64,000 bases of DNA from NCBI GenBank assembly GCA_905160935.1, contig CAJHZI010000458.1:425001-489000 (forward strand), in the 5' to 3' direction. The notes under the pieces are model-generated. The model was not told the DNA's origin and did not search any database. It was given only the letters and a program-made list of their open reading frames with translations. This DNA is from Enchytraeus crypticus. Lineage: Eukaryota; Annelida; Clitellata; Enchytraeida; Enchytraeidae. The translations under genes and the position numbers were made by a program. Below are positions 1 through 11,099 of this stretch, one piece after another; within the stretch, counting starts at the first letter, position 1; every line of letters starts with the position of its first letter.

Positions 1-290
1 GGTCCATGGTATATAATGCCTCCACTATTCTTTATCTTCCGTTTTCCTCTTCACGTCAACATATGAGTGGATCTTTAAATCATCTATAACATCCTTTTGA
101 TATATCATTATTCTTGGGGGATTCTGCTTATGTCTTCCTCAGCCTCGACTAACATTTACTGGACAGGGGCGTCATTCCCTGAGAAAACAATCCTGTTTAC
201 CCATCATATCTGCTATGAGCAGATAAACTTAGAAATCTTTACAGTGCATTTTTCAAGTTATCACAAAGCCCCGTTTACCTAGATAAACTT
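1..290 (-). mobile_element. LINE A 3' end fused to another repeat (composite), cut by window edge
   Basis: The left edge carries the reverse complement of the LINE A 3' end (the bases around ccatggtatataatgcc and the stretch ending catatgagtggatctttaaa). It runs directly into a second block with cattattcttgggggattc, then catttactgg and cgtcattccctgag. The same fusion is seen at 46525-46790 and 49216-49465, so it is an established composite repeat. No gene. The element continues past base 1, so its true end is unknown. Confidence 0.7.
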
Positions 291-299
291 GGCTTAAAG

Positions 300-425
300 A
301 AATTAGGGAATACTTCAAATAACAATGATAAAGATTTAACGTCTGTTTCCTCATAATAATAATAATAATAATAAAGGTTTAACGTCCGTTTCCTCATCCA
401 GGGATGATATCAGGGACGTCCCCAA
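300..425 (-). repeat. ATT-tailed SINE/LINE 3'-end family
   Basis: Two staggered copies of a 3' end read in reverse as catccctggatgaggaaacg followed by gacgttaaacct and an ATT microsatellite. The same end recurs at 1190-1255, 46470-46500, 48600-48645 and 55795-55855, always next to (ATT)n. This identifies a dispersed retroposon tail; its body is not recognisable here. Confidence 0.6.
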
Positions 426-1189
426 CAGCACACATCACTACAGATCAATTCACCCAGACCAATCTGTGAAAGAAATGTGCTGAGGAGAAATAAGGTCCTA
501 AACAAAAGCCAGTCCAGTGATCAAAAAATGGTCAAGGTAGATTGATTATGTCTATGGTGGGAAAAGGTAAGTTTTAAGCTTGCTAGAGAATGTTAAAAGA
601 GAAGAACAAGAGCGAAGATTAGCAGGTAAAGAGCTCCAGATTGTGGGTGCTGCATAAGAAAATGAACGTCTGCCCAATGATGTGAGAATATTTGGAACTG
701 AGAGAAGATTGGCATCAGTGGAGCGAAGTGCACGTGAGGGACGATAGGGAAGAAGAATTTCAGTTAAGTAAGAAGGCTTGCCAAATCATAGAGTTTTGAA
801 AGTTAATAGAGCTATTTTATATTTTATGCCTTGGTTAACATGGAGCCAATGAAAACTGCGAAGTAGAGAAAGAGAGCGAAATTGAAGTAGAGACGACTTA
901 CAAACAACACGTGCAAGAGAAAGAGTGCTACAAACGATTGAGAGAAGAAGTAGGTAACCCATATAATAATGAATTACAGTAGTTGGGCTTTGCATGAACT
1001 ATAGAATTAGCAAGGATAGTGGCTGAATTTCTAGTAAGGGATTGACGTTGCCTTTTGTCTGTTAGAAACAGCTGCGTCATTTACCTGTAGGCTCTTGCGC
1101 TGAGATGATTTTTCAACCTCTTCTTTCGTCACATTTTTGTTGTTTTCTACTGATGCTTGAGTCCCAGGCTGAGTCTTTGTTAAAAATAA
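426..1189. other. No gene seen; unclassified, possibly old repeat
   Basis: No exon-like reading frame is supported. Purine-rich stretches (550-960) look like the untranslated part of an old retroposon, since they lead into the ATT-tailed end at 1190, but I cannot name a family. Confidence 0.4.
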
Positions 1190-1255
1190 TGGGATGTTGT
1201 CCGTGACATCATCCCTGGATGAGGAAAAGGACGTTAAACCTTAATTATTATTATT
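1190..1255 (+). repeat. ATT-tailed retroposon 3' end
   Basis: Forward copy of the tail with tgacatcatccctggatgag followed by ggacgttaaacctt and (ATT)n. Oriented opposite to the copy at 300-425. Confidence 0.6.
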
Positions 1256-2480
1256 ATGGATACGCTTACAGGAATCTTGGTGGGATATTTTCTTAGTTTG
1301 TCTTCAGCATAACCACGTCTCTCTTCCAATGAAAACCTTTCTTTATAGCTCATCGTTGTAATTATATCTAAGCATAGAAAATATAATAAAAATTTAAGAG
1401 TATCTAAAATTAGAAAGCAATTTTAATATAAATTAAGCATTGGCAAAGGTAAATAGTTTATACATTCACTATAGTGAAATGATCATAAATGATGGCAGAT
1501 ATCAGTTTTATTATGCTTAAATGGATACGCAATTGTAGTCTATTATCAATTTGGCGGTTCTGTCGAATTGTCAATGTCTTATATTTTATTCCCCCATTTG
1601 CAAGTAGAGTTGAATTGTCAATGTTTTACATTTTACTCCCTGGTCAGCGAGCCCAGGAACTGAACCAACGATATTTCACTTCACCTCAAGATCAGATAAT
1701 TAAAATTCCAAGCTGAATCTCTGTTCACAGAGATTTAGGAAATGCACCATTTAACTTGCAAATTTATAGGAGTAGTATGAGGAGAGTAAGGTTTGACGTA
1801 TTGTTACAGCGGGCGCCTCAAATAGATAGGTCTGGATTAAATTTTCAGATCGATTAGCAACGAATAAACCCCGTGGTGATACAAGATTAGTCTTATCTAA
1901 ATGCTGTCAGCACTCTGAGGTATCAAAACTTCAAAAGGCAACAGTTACTAATGATCGTAGATAGAAGACGGAAACAGAAAAAAAAAAAAAAATAGGCAAA
2001 CTACAAAAATATGCAAAGTACAAAAATATGCAAACTACAAAAATATGCAAACTACAAGAATATGCAAACAAGCAAGGAAACACCAGTTGTTATTGTTTAC
2101 CTAAAATGCCGCACGACTTCGAAATATAAATTACATCATAAGCTAAAATAAATCACTTCGGCAAAGTTACTTTCACAAGCACTGATAAATTTAGAATACT
2201 AGATATTTGACAGTCTTCCTAATTATAAAATACCTTCAATAGTACAAACTACTCTAGACTCTACGTCAATCTGAACGAAACTGTACGCGGATTAATACAA
2301 ACGAAACTTTGACATATACATATGCTATCTTGGCCCACTAATGAACAATGAGGAACGCTCAGCGGACGCACTGGAGTGGGTCAAAGCATAGAGGCTCTTG
2401 GGTCAAAGCCTGCTTGGCTGGCAGCGTGAGAAGTTCCATGGCCTAGAAAACATTGGACCAATTTACACTTTACAAGTGTA
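1256..2480. other. No gene seen
   Basis: AT-rich sequence without a supportable exon. 1450-1485 resembles the SINE-2 tail (cactatagtgaaatgatca, minus orientation). 1995-2070 holds a short tandem array of acaaaaatatgcaaact (about four copies). Confidence 0.5.
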
Positions 2481-2489
2481 GGCCTAAAG

Positions 2490-2746
2490 TGGACATTCAC
2501 TGAACTGGTTGCACGGAAAATGGAATAAATTGCGTAACGGTTTATTTGGTCACTGGCCCTTTTTTGGTAAATGTACTTGTATAATAGTTTCAGTTTCATA
2601 TTGAACTATGAAGCGTTGTTAATATTAATTGATATTAGTTAAGAGACGCATGAGTCTTAAACAAGCATATAATTGCTTTGTTGCTTCCTGACTCTGTAAA
2701 TGTTATGGTATGTTTAAACATGTGTTATTAAAAAGTGATAGATATC
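2490..2746 (+). mobile_element. SINE-2 copy, interrupted by a CR1-like tail and then by the fold-back element
   Basis: 2490-2545 matches the SINE-2 middle (gacattcactgaactggtt, then cacggaaaatgg). 2610-2705 is the 3' end of the CR1-like LINE (cttaaacaagcatataattg, then cttcctgactctgtaa). SINE-2 resumes at about 2710 (gtttaaacatgtgttattaa) up to GATATC, and its last 35 bases follow the fold-back element at 4708. The order of insertion is SINE-2 first, then the CR1 tail and the fold-back element. Confidence 0.6.
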
Positions 2747-4707
2747 TACGGTGGCTCGCAACTGCCATAAATTTTTTTTTTTTAAACAAAAAATCAAAAA
2801 ACAAAAAAACAAAAAAACAAACAAATCTTTGTTACTATAAATAGCCACTTTGTTACTATAAATAGCACACTAGCAGTATCTATATCACTCATAGTCGATG
2901 ACAACATCCAGCACTCGATCTTGAATCAAAGGCCAGCCTATGTGCAAAAAAATAAAGTTTATTGTCAATGACAACATCGAGCACTCGATCTCGAGCCAAA
3001 GCCAAACCGATGAGCACAAAATTAGGTCAAAAACGGTGCAAATCCAAAATTCAGTTAATTAGTCATGTTAAGTGAATTCGTCAATAACAACATCGAGCAC
3101 GCGATGTCAAACCAAAGCCAAGCCGATGAGCAAAAAGAAGGTTAAAACTGTGCAAATTCAATATTCAGTTAATTAGTCATACTAAGTGAATTTGTTTATG
3201 ACTACATCGAGCACTCGATCTTGAGCCAAAGCCAAACCTATGAGCACAAAATTAGGTCAAAAGCGGTGATAATTACAAGGTGAGTCTTTGGACTGATTTT
3301 CTGCATTTTGGAATTTGCACCGTTGTTGACCTAATTTTGTGCTCATCGGTTTGGCTTTGGCTCGAGATCGAGTGCTCGATGTTGTCATTGATACGGTGGC
3401 TCGCAAATGCCATAAATTTTTTTTTGAAACAAAAAACAAAAAAACAAAAAAACAAAAAAACAAAAAAACAAAAAAACAAAAAAACAAAAAAACAAAAAAA
3501 CAAAAAAACAAAAAAACAAAAAAACAAAAAAACAAAAAAACAAAAAAACAAAAAAACAAAAAAACAAAAAAAACAAAAAAACAAAAAAACAAAAAAACAA
3601 AAAAACAAAAAAAAAAAAACAAAAAAACAAAAAAACAAAAAAACAAAAAAACAAAAAAACAAAAAATCAAAAAAACAAAAAAACAAACAAATCTTTGTTA
3701 CTATAAATAGCCACTTTGTTACTATAAATAGCACACTAGCAGTATCTATATCACACATAGTCGATGACAACATCCAGCACTCGATCTTGAATCAAAGGCC
3801 AGCCTATGTGCAAAAAATAAAGTTTATTGTCAATGACAACATCGAGCACTCGATCTCGAGCCAAAGCCAAACCGATGAGCACAAAATTAGGTCAAAAGCG
3901 GTGTAAATCCAAAATTCAGTTAATTAGTCATGTTAAGTGAATTCGTCAATGACAACATCGAGCACGCGATGTCAAACCAAAGCCAAACCGATGAGCACAA
4001 AATTAGGTCAAAAACGGTGCAAATTCCAAAATGCAGAAAATCAGTCCAAAGACTCACCTTGTAATTATCACCGCTTTTGACCTAATTTTGTGCTCATCGG
4101 TTTGGCTTTGGCTCGAGATCGAGTGATCGATGTTGTCATTGACGAATTCACTTAGTATGACTAATTAACTGAAGTTTGGATTTGCAACCTTTTGTTACCT
4201 AATTTTGTGCTCATCGGTTTGACTTTGGCCCAAGATCGAGTGCTCGATGTTGTCATAAACAAATTCACTTAGTATGACTAATTAACTGAATATTGAATTT
4301 GCACAGTTTTAACCTCCTTTTTGCTCATCGGCTTGGCTTTGGTTTGACATCGCGTGCTCGATGTTGTCATTGACGAATTCACTTAACATGACTAATTAAC
4401 TGAATTTTGGATTTGCACTGTTTTTGACCTAATTTTGTGCTCATCGGTTTGGATTTGGCTCGAGATCGAGTGCTCGATGTTGTCATTGACAATAAACTTT
4501 ATTTTTTGCACATAGACTGGCCTTTGATTCAAGATCGAGTGCTGGATGTTGTCATCGACTATGTGTGATATAGATACTGCTAGTGAGCTATTTATAGTAA
4601 CAAAGTGGCTATTTATAGTAACAAAGATTTGTTTGTTTTTTTGTTTTTTTGTTTTTTTGTTTTTTTGTTTCAAAAAAAAAAATTTATGGCAGTTGCGAGC
4701 CACCGTA
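2747..4707. mobile_element. Fold-back (long palindromic) transposable element with 6-bp target duplication
   Basis: The ends are exact inverted copies (TACGGTGGCTCGCAACTGCC at 2747; its reverse complement ends at 4707). GATATC is found on both sides (2741-2746 and 4708-4713) as a 6-bp target duplication inside a SINE-2 tail whose uninterrupted form is visible at 37861. From the ends inward come A-rich (AAAAAAC)n tracts, a block with two copies of ttactataaatagc, and then about 85-bp units (tgacaacatcgagcactcga, then ccgatgagcacaaaattagg) in direct and inverted order. A second internal terminus lies at 3395 (acggtggctcgcaaatgcc). No transposase is visible, so it is non-autonomous. The superfamily is undecided. 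Confidence 0.8.
3424..3690 (+). repeat. (AAAAAAAC)n low-complexity array inside the fold-back element
   Basis: About 33 near-perfect copies of an 8-base unit. It produces spurious long frames on both strands. The equivalent tract is much shorter in the left arm (2780-2825) and in the right arm (4628-4670), so the internal copy has expanded on its own. Confidence 0.9.
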
Positions 4708-4744
4708 GATATCAATACAGTTGATCATTTCACTATAATGCGTG

Positions 4745-5320
4745 TAATGTTTTATGAAGTGTTTTTGTTGCTGTTGGTGTCTTTTCGTGGCAACTATTTT
4801 TTCGCAAGTTCTTGTTCTTGATACTGTTGTTAATGGCTACGATTTGTTTATTGTTTACTTTTGTAATGTGTCAGATGTTCGTATAAGCGAAAATGTTATT
4901 ACAGTTGTTGCACAGATCCGTGGTACAGTGGCAACTTTAAGAATTGATGTCTTGATAGCTGCCTAAATGTGAGATCTAATATGAATGCTATTGCGCTGTT
5001 TGTTAATATCTAGGTTTAGTATGTCGCTTTTAGGATATATTTTAGAATTTTATTTTTTAATTTTAATTTTAGTATTTTGTATTTTACGAATCTTAAATTC
5101 TCTCTTAACTGCGCGTCTTATACTTAACTGAGCGACTTAATATCGATTGACTTATAATTTATGAAATATTATAATGTTAAACTTGAATCGATAGTATTAT
5201 TATTAAGTATTATTTTTACAATTTGCTATTATAATGTTGTGACGAAGTTATATGACTTCCTCTCTTCTCTCTCTTACTTTTTCCCTCTCTTTCTCTCTCT
5301 CTTCCGCCCAGCCAATTTAC
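4745..5320. other. No gene seen
   Basis: AT-rich sequence with a short TC-rich run near 5258-5310. I see no supported exon. Confidence 0.4.
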
Positions 5321-5324
5321 GAAT

Positions 5325-5525
5325 CAAAGGTACGCATTCAGAGGGCATATATTGCATTAGAGTGCTCGCCACGGATGCAAATGGCCTGGGTTCAAAGTAT
5401 CAGTATGATGTGGAATCTCTTGCCCCATAAAAATGTAAGCATGAAAATATGTTCCTGCTAGCTCTTGTAAAGCAGCTACAATAGGTCTGAAACAAGCAAC
5501 TAATTGCTTTCTGTATCACGCAGTA
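5325..5525 (+). mobile_element. Degenerate tRNA-derived SINE-like sequence
   Basis: It has a tRNA-like order: an A-box-like segment (ttgcattagagtgctcgcc), then a B-box-like segment (cctgggttcaaagt) about 40 bases on, then a 3' part (gaaacaagcaactaattgct) resembling the CR1-like LINE 3' end. This is the usual plan of a SINE that borrows a LINE tail. Only one copy, so the family is tentative. Confidence 0.4.
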
Positions 5526-5664
5526 TAGTATATTATTATTAGTCATACTCATTCTCTGTTTTACTATTTTTGGAACATATCATTATCAAATATATTGGTT
5601 CTATTGCTTTAGCTAGCTATGCTTTTATGCAACCTAACAAACAACAACAATACGATAAGTGTGC

Positions 5665-5785
5665 TACTTTTGTCCATGACAACATAGAGCACTATGGAAC
5701 CAAATCAAAACCGATGAGCTGAATGTGAGTGATCAATACAAGGTGTGAGCCAAAATCCGGGTAATCAGTCCAAGGTAGGGTACTA
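5665..5785 (+). repeat. Solo copy of the fold-back element's internal unit
   Basis: The segment ccatgacaacatagagcact followed by accgatgagctgaatg and a closing aatcagtccaa follows the same order as the unit in 2747-4707, at lower identity. Other solo units are at 38085-38180, 60150-60260 and 60690-60790. Confidence 0.5.
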
Positions 5786-6918
5786 GTGGAATGGTGGTTC
5801 ACGTGTTGGTCTCAGTTCACGTAGCCATGAGAGGTAGAGCTAGCACTGCATTGACCTTCAAGTTGATTCGGTCAAAGGCAAAAACTCTATAAACCTTAAT
5901 ATAGAATTTAGCTGGAGAAAACTGGTTTCTGAGATAGTTTCTATTGCCTCTCTGTATTCCTATTGCCTCGTGCAACATGTGCAGTTCTTTGGTCCTCTTT
6001 CATGCTCGACAAATGGAATACTGCCATGTAGCAACATCAATATCAGAGACATAGTCTACTGTTGATAAATGATGTAGTTGCCTGGCAAAACAATGGGGTT
6101 AATGTTAATATCAAAATGAAGAATAATTTGATGTAATATGAAGTAGAAAAGAGCATTTTATTTGAACTGATCTTATATCAGTGTCATAATATAATTCTGA
6201 AATCTTGGTAAAGTGTGTAACTTAATAGATAGCCTATATGTAGACTAGAATTGTAAATCTTAACAACATTTTAGTCTTACAAAAACGTTTAGAAATATTC
6301 TAGTCTCATTCATGTATCAATCTGTTTTATATTATTCATATTATTCACAATGATGTTCACCCGTCATCATCATCGCCATCTCGCAATGTAATCTGGCTTT
6401 ATCTGCCAATACATAGATATATGTATTGGCATATAAAACCAGATAACATATAACATTTAATACTCTAACAGTGTAATAATCAGTAGGCAGTCAAATAATT
6501 CAGGATTATCCAGAAGATTAACCAGTATTCCTAGTAATTTTATACCTTAGGACTCCAGTTTCATAGAGATATGGGACTAAAGTAATTTGAGAGAGTTAAT
6601 TATTCAGTTCTGTGTATTCAAAGACTTATTTACCAAACTAGTTAATTAATCAAAATAACTAGATGAATAATGGATCAACATTAGAACAGAAAACAGCCTG
6701 GAGCTATAGGCAGTGAATTTATATAAATTAATTTCAATTAAGGATTATCATGAAATTCCAGTGAAAGATCTTCTCCTTACCGTGTCCTCATACAGCATTA
6801 ATCCAGCGTCTGACACAATCTCTCGCCCGATCATTGAACACAACTCAGTGAAAGATTTGGTTTCAATTAAGGATCCTGATGTAAGGAATTAGAAGACCTG
6901 AAATCGTCCCACTCTGCT
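5786..6918. other. Upstream region of NICN1; no other gene seen
   Basis: It contains an imperfect hairpin at 6391-6444 (arms built on tgccaatacat / atgtattggca flanked by atctgg / ccagat). No clear core promoter for NICN1 can be assigned. Confidence 0.4.
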
Positions 6919-7144
6919 ATGGAAGATCGACTAGTTCAATGCACAATTCACAAGCCGGTCTACCTGAATGCTGTGCTACAGTCAGAGCCCGAGGTGGCAA
7001 CAAAGAGTGGTTGCTCCATTGTCATGGTATCATTTCCTAACGCCTTGCACGCCGACATTGACAAGATAACCTTTAAGAACTTCTACACGGCCTCATTGTC
7101 TGTCTACTGCAAGCATCGCAGTATGGCTTTGGAGTCAGGGGCAG
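6919..7144 (+). CDS. NICN1: NICN1 exon 1
   Basis: Encodes the first 75 residues plus one base (phase 1). It contains SIVMVSFPNALHADIDKITF, the beta-rich N-terminal block of the family. The donor is G|GTACTACT, and the intron turns into a (CTACTG)n microsatellite within a few bases of the splice site. Confidence 0.85.
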
Positions 7145-7353
7145 GTACTACTTCTACTACTACTACTACTGCTACTACTGCTACTTCTGCTACTACTGCT
7201 ACTACTGCTACTACTGCTACTACTGCTACTACTGCTACTACTGCTACTACTGCTACTACTGCTACTACTGCTACTACTGCTACTACTGCTACTACTGCTA
7301 CTACTGCTACTACTGCTACTACTGCTACTACTGCTACTACTGCTACTACTACT

Positions 7354-7393
<40 letters not shown>

Positions 7394-10300
7394 GCCGTGC
7401 CTGTTCCAAGTCTGGGCGGTCATGGTCATGTTCCTCCATATGTCTCTGTTCATTGTTGCTCTGATCATCTCTGTTTCAGTTAGGTGCATCCATTTGCTAA
7501 GACTCTTAATAAACGTCGTTCGCTGTCGACCCTTGCATCTTTTTCCTTCCATTATTCCTGTCACTACGGTATTTTCAACTATTTTGTTCCGCATAATGTG
7601 TTCGAAAAACTTCATCTGTTGTCGTCGTATTCGGTTCAAAAGGTCACGACAAGTTCATAATCATAATCATAACGGCACACTGGGTCAGGAAGCACAGATG
7701 CTTGTTTAAGACCCATTTCCTCCTTCCTCTCCATGGTTATTAGTAATCTTTGCCTTTTGATAGCGCATCCATGGCAGCTGGCGCAGATTTAAGAATAACC
7801 TTCCATCACCCTGGGATTTTTTTCCTTCCTAAGCTTTTACCAACACTCCGTCTTCCAAGGTGATCACCCACAAAGTACTAACCGAGGTCGATGCAGCTTA
7901 ACTTCGATAATTGACGCGCAGCTAAACCAAGTGCGCTAATTCCGCCGCCAAGAAGTTGACATTCTTTGTAAAAACTATTAGTGAGTGGTTAAAATTGGAG
8001 AGGGTGGAGGAATGCAGGGGAACGCAGTTCCACTGGCTCTCAAAGTTTCCAAAGTGAGTTCCCCCTGCACGTATTAGAATTGGGAAAGTGGACCTGAACA
8101 TTTTTTGACAGTTGCAGTTAGCTCTCAACTCCCATTTTGACCACTGCTAATAGCGTACTAGTAGTAACAATGATGCTAAGTTTTATACCGCTTTTAACGT
8201 CTGTTTACCCACCGCAAGCGATACATTGAAGTTAATTGCGAGAAACTATGTGCAATGCATTGTGTACTCAGACATATATTTCCTGTTTTCTATCGTATTT
8301 CCTGTAAAGTAGTATTATATAGCTTTTATTTCACCACTCATGTAGCAAGACAAGAAACAAACTACAATACAATCGTACAAGTAAACACACAAGTAGTGCT
8401 GAAAAAAAAATTAGACGCAAGCATACACTCAATCAATAAACTAAAAATGAATAACTAAACATTAATTGATTTCTAGCGAACGTTCAAAGTAGTTTCGCAG
8501 TAATGACTTAAAGTCAAGTCTCTCAACTTGTGAGCTTTGTTTGTATTAATGTACTGTATGTTAAACACTCTGAACGTAGTTTCAAGTTGTGCAATAGTAT
8601 TGCAATAGAGTCGTTATTCCTCTCAAACCGTTTATGTGTAAATGTTATTATCAATTTTAGACCAATACATCTTCATTAGGATGGCGTTTTTGATATAATC
8701 CTCTACTATGTAATATTTTTATGAAGTTGTAATCCTGATACGAAATTTTTGTATTCTTGATGTAAACATTCGTTAGTGTGCCACTGCATCATCATTACAC
8801 AATAGTGAGGTTCATATTACAATGCTACGTTTGATAGCAAACCACTCAACGAAAAAAAATCCTGCAACGAAAAAATTATAACTGGTCAAGGCTTTGCAGT
8901 TAAACATTGGAGTGGAGTAGTAGAATTCTCATCGTTCTAGAAGTAGCAGTTTTCTCATCGTTCTAGATATAGCAGTTTTCTCATCGTTCTAGAAATAGCA
9001 GTTTTCTCAACGTTTTAGAAGTAGCAGTTTTCTCATCGTTCTAGATGTAGCAGTTTTCTCATCCTTCTAGAAGTAGCAGTTTTCTCATCGTTCTACACTG
9101 TTTTTTATAACTGATACCCCAAATTGTTTTAACAATTAAGTCGTAAGAAGTTGACCGATGTTCTTGAAATTTACAGAACGTGACCAACAGCCAATTATAC
9201 AAAACATATTTAAATTTCGTTTGAATATCTATAATAACGTGAAAGTTATAGTTTCGCGAATATGAGTGGGGTCAGATAAGAAATTTCCAATACAGGATTA
9301 CGGGCGTATTACATGCAGCGTAAAAATATCTCTATAAAAATAACAGCGGTCACAAAATTTCACCTAATGCTATTTTGAAGAGCAATCACTTCTTTGCAAA
9401 ATGAAGTAAAATACGTGCTGATATGGTCTTAATTGACAGAGTTATTGAACTTTTAATGCATGTACTGCATGTCTGGGTACAACTGCTTTCACCGCAGCCA
9501 CTGCAGCGGCGTCCTCTTCATCGTTTATTCTCTTCATGCAATGCAAGCATAAAAAGTTCTATAACTTTGTCAATTAAGAAGATATCAGCAAGTATTTTAC
9601 ATCGTTTTGAAAAGAAGTAACTGCTCTTCAAAACAGCATTAGTAGAAATTTTATATTGCGTGTTAGCTAGTATTTTTATAGAGATAATCTACTCTAAATG
9701 TAACACGCCCGTAATCCTGTATTGGAAATTTCTTCTCTGATCCCGCTCATATTCGCGAAACTATAACTTTCAAGTTATTAAAGTTATTCAAACGAAATTT
9801 CTCTATGTTTTGTAAAATTGGCTGCTGGTCAAGTTCTGTAAATTTCAAGAACGTCGGTCAACTACTTACGACTTTATTGTTAAAACAATTCGGGGTATCA
9901 GTTATAAAAAACACAGTGTAGAAGTAGCAGTTCGGAAAAACTGTAGCATGCCGTAAACTAACATATTGGCTATGGTGTCGCAGTGTATGTGCTCTAAATA
10001 CGTTTTATAATCTAATATTATACTATGAGGCAATGATGGAGGAAGCCATGGAAGACTTGGAAGAAGGAATAAAAGTAGGAGCGAATTTGTTGCAAGATGT
10101 ACGTTTTGCAGATGACCAAGGAATGGTATCGGGCAGCGAGATTGGATTGCAGAAGATCATGGATAAGCTGAATGATACGGCCCTAAGATATGGCATGAAG
10201 ATTAATATAAAAAAGACGAAGGTTATGAGAGTGTCAAATAATAAAGGTGAAGTTAATATCACAATAAATGGTACGAAATTGGAACAGGTAAGGAGTTTCA

Positions 10301-10948
10301 AATATTTGGGTCATACTATAACCGATGATGGGAAATGTGAGACAGAAATATGCAGTAGGATTGCACAAGCAAAAGCGGCCTTTGGTAGTAGAAAAGAACT
10401 ATTAACAAAAAGTCTAAAGAAAGACACAAAGATAAAGATAGTGAAAACTTTGGTTTGGACCACGCTATTGTATGGATGTGAAACATGGACCTTAAAAGGA
10501 AGATATTAGGAAACTGGAGGCATTGGAAATGTGGATTTGGAGAAGAATGGAGAGGATTAGCTGGACTCAAAAGGTTACAAATGAGGAAGTCCTGGAGAGA
10601 GTTGGCACAGATAGACAGTTGATAAATGTATTAAGAAATAGGAAGAAGAGATGGATAGGACACATTCTAAGGGGGGAAGGTCTATTAAAAGAGGTCATAG
10701 AAGGTAGAATGGAAGGAAAAAGAGGCAGGGGCAGGCCGAGATTAGGTATGTTAGATGATTGAAAGACCCACTCATATGTGGAAATGAAGAGGAAGGCGGA
10801 AGACAGAGAAGAGTGGAGGCGTTATGTACCATGGACCTGCCAGTAGGCAGTGCACTAAGAGAGAGAGAGAGATTATACTATATTATATTCTGTAAGAGAT
10901 CGCAGATTTCATATCTGAAATCACAAGATTATGAGGATAGCATGATTG

Positions 10949-10989
<41 letters not shown>

Positions 10990-11053
10990 TATATATTAGG
11001 AACTGTAATTTCTAAGTCATATTGACTACTTTTGAAATCTCTCATCTCTCTCT

Positions 11054-11099
<46 letters not shown>

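Noticed and set aside
3257-3906. Long frames on both strands (Phe/Cys-rich or Lys/Thr-rich) across the A-rich array
   Set aside because: They are translations of (AAAAAAAC)n; all frames are open because the unit has no stop codon. No gene.
7145-7464. NICN1 exon 1 extended as a Thr/Ala-repeat protein
   Set aside because: The frame stays open through (CTACTG)n, but the donor at 7145 joins in phase to exon 2, which carries the next conserved block; the repeat is intronic.
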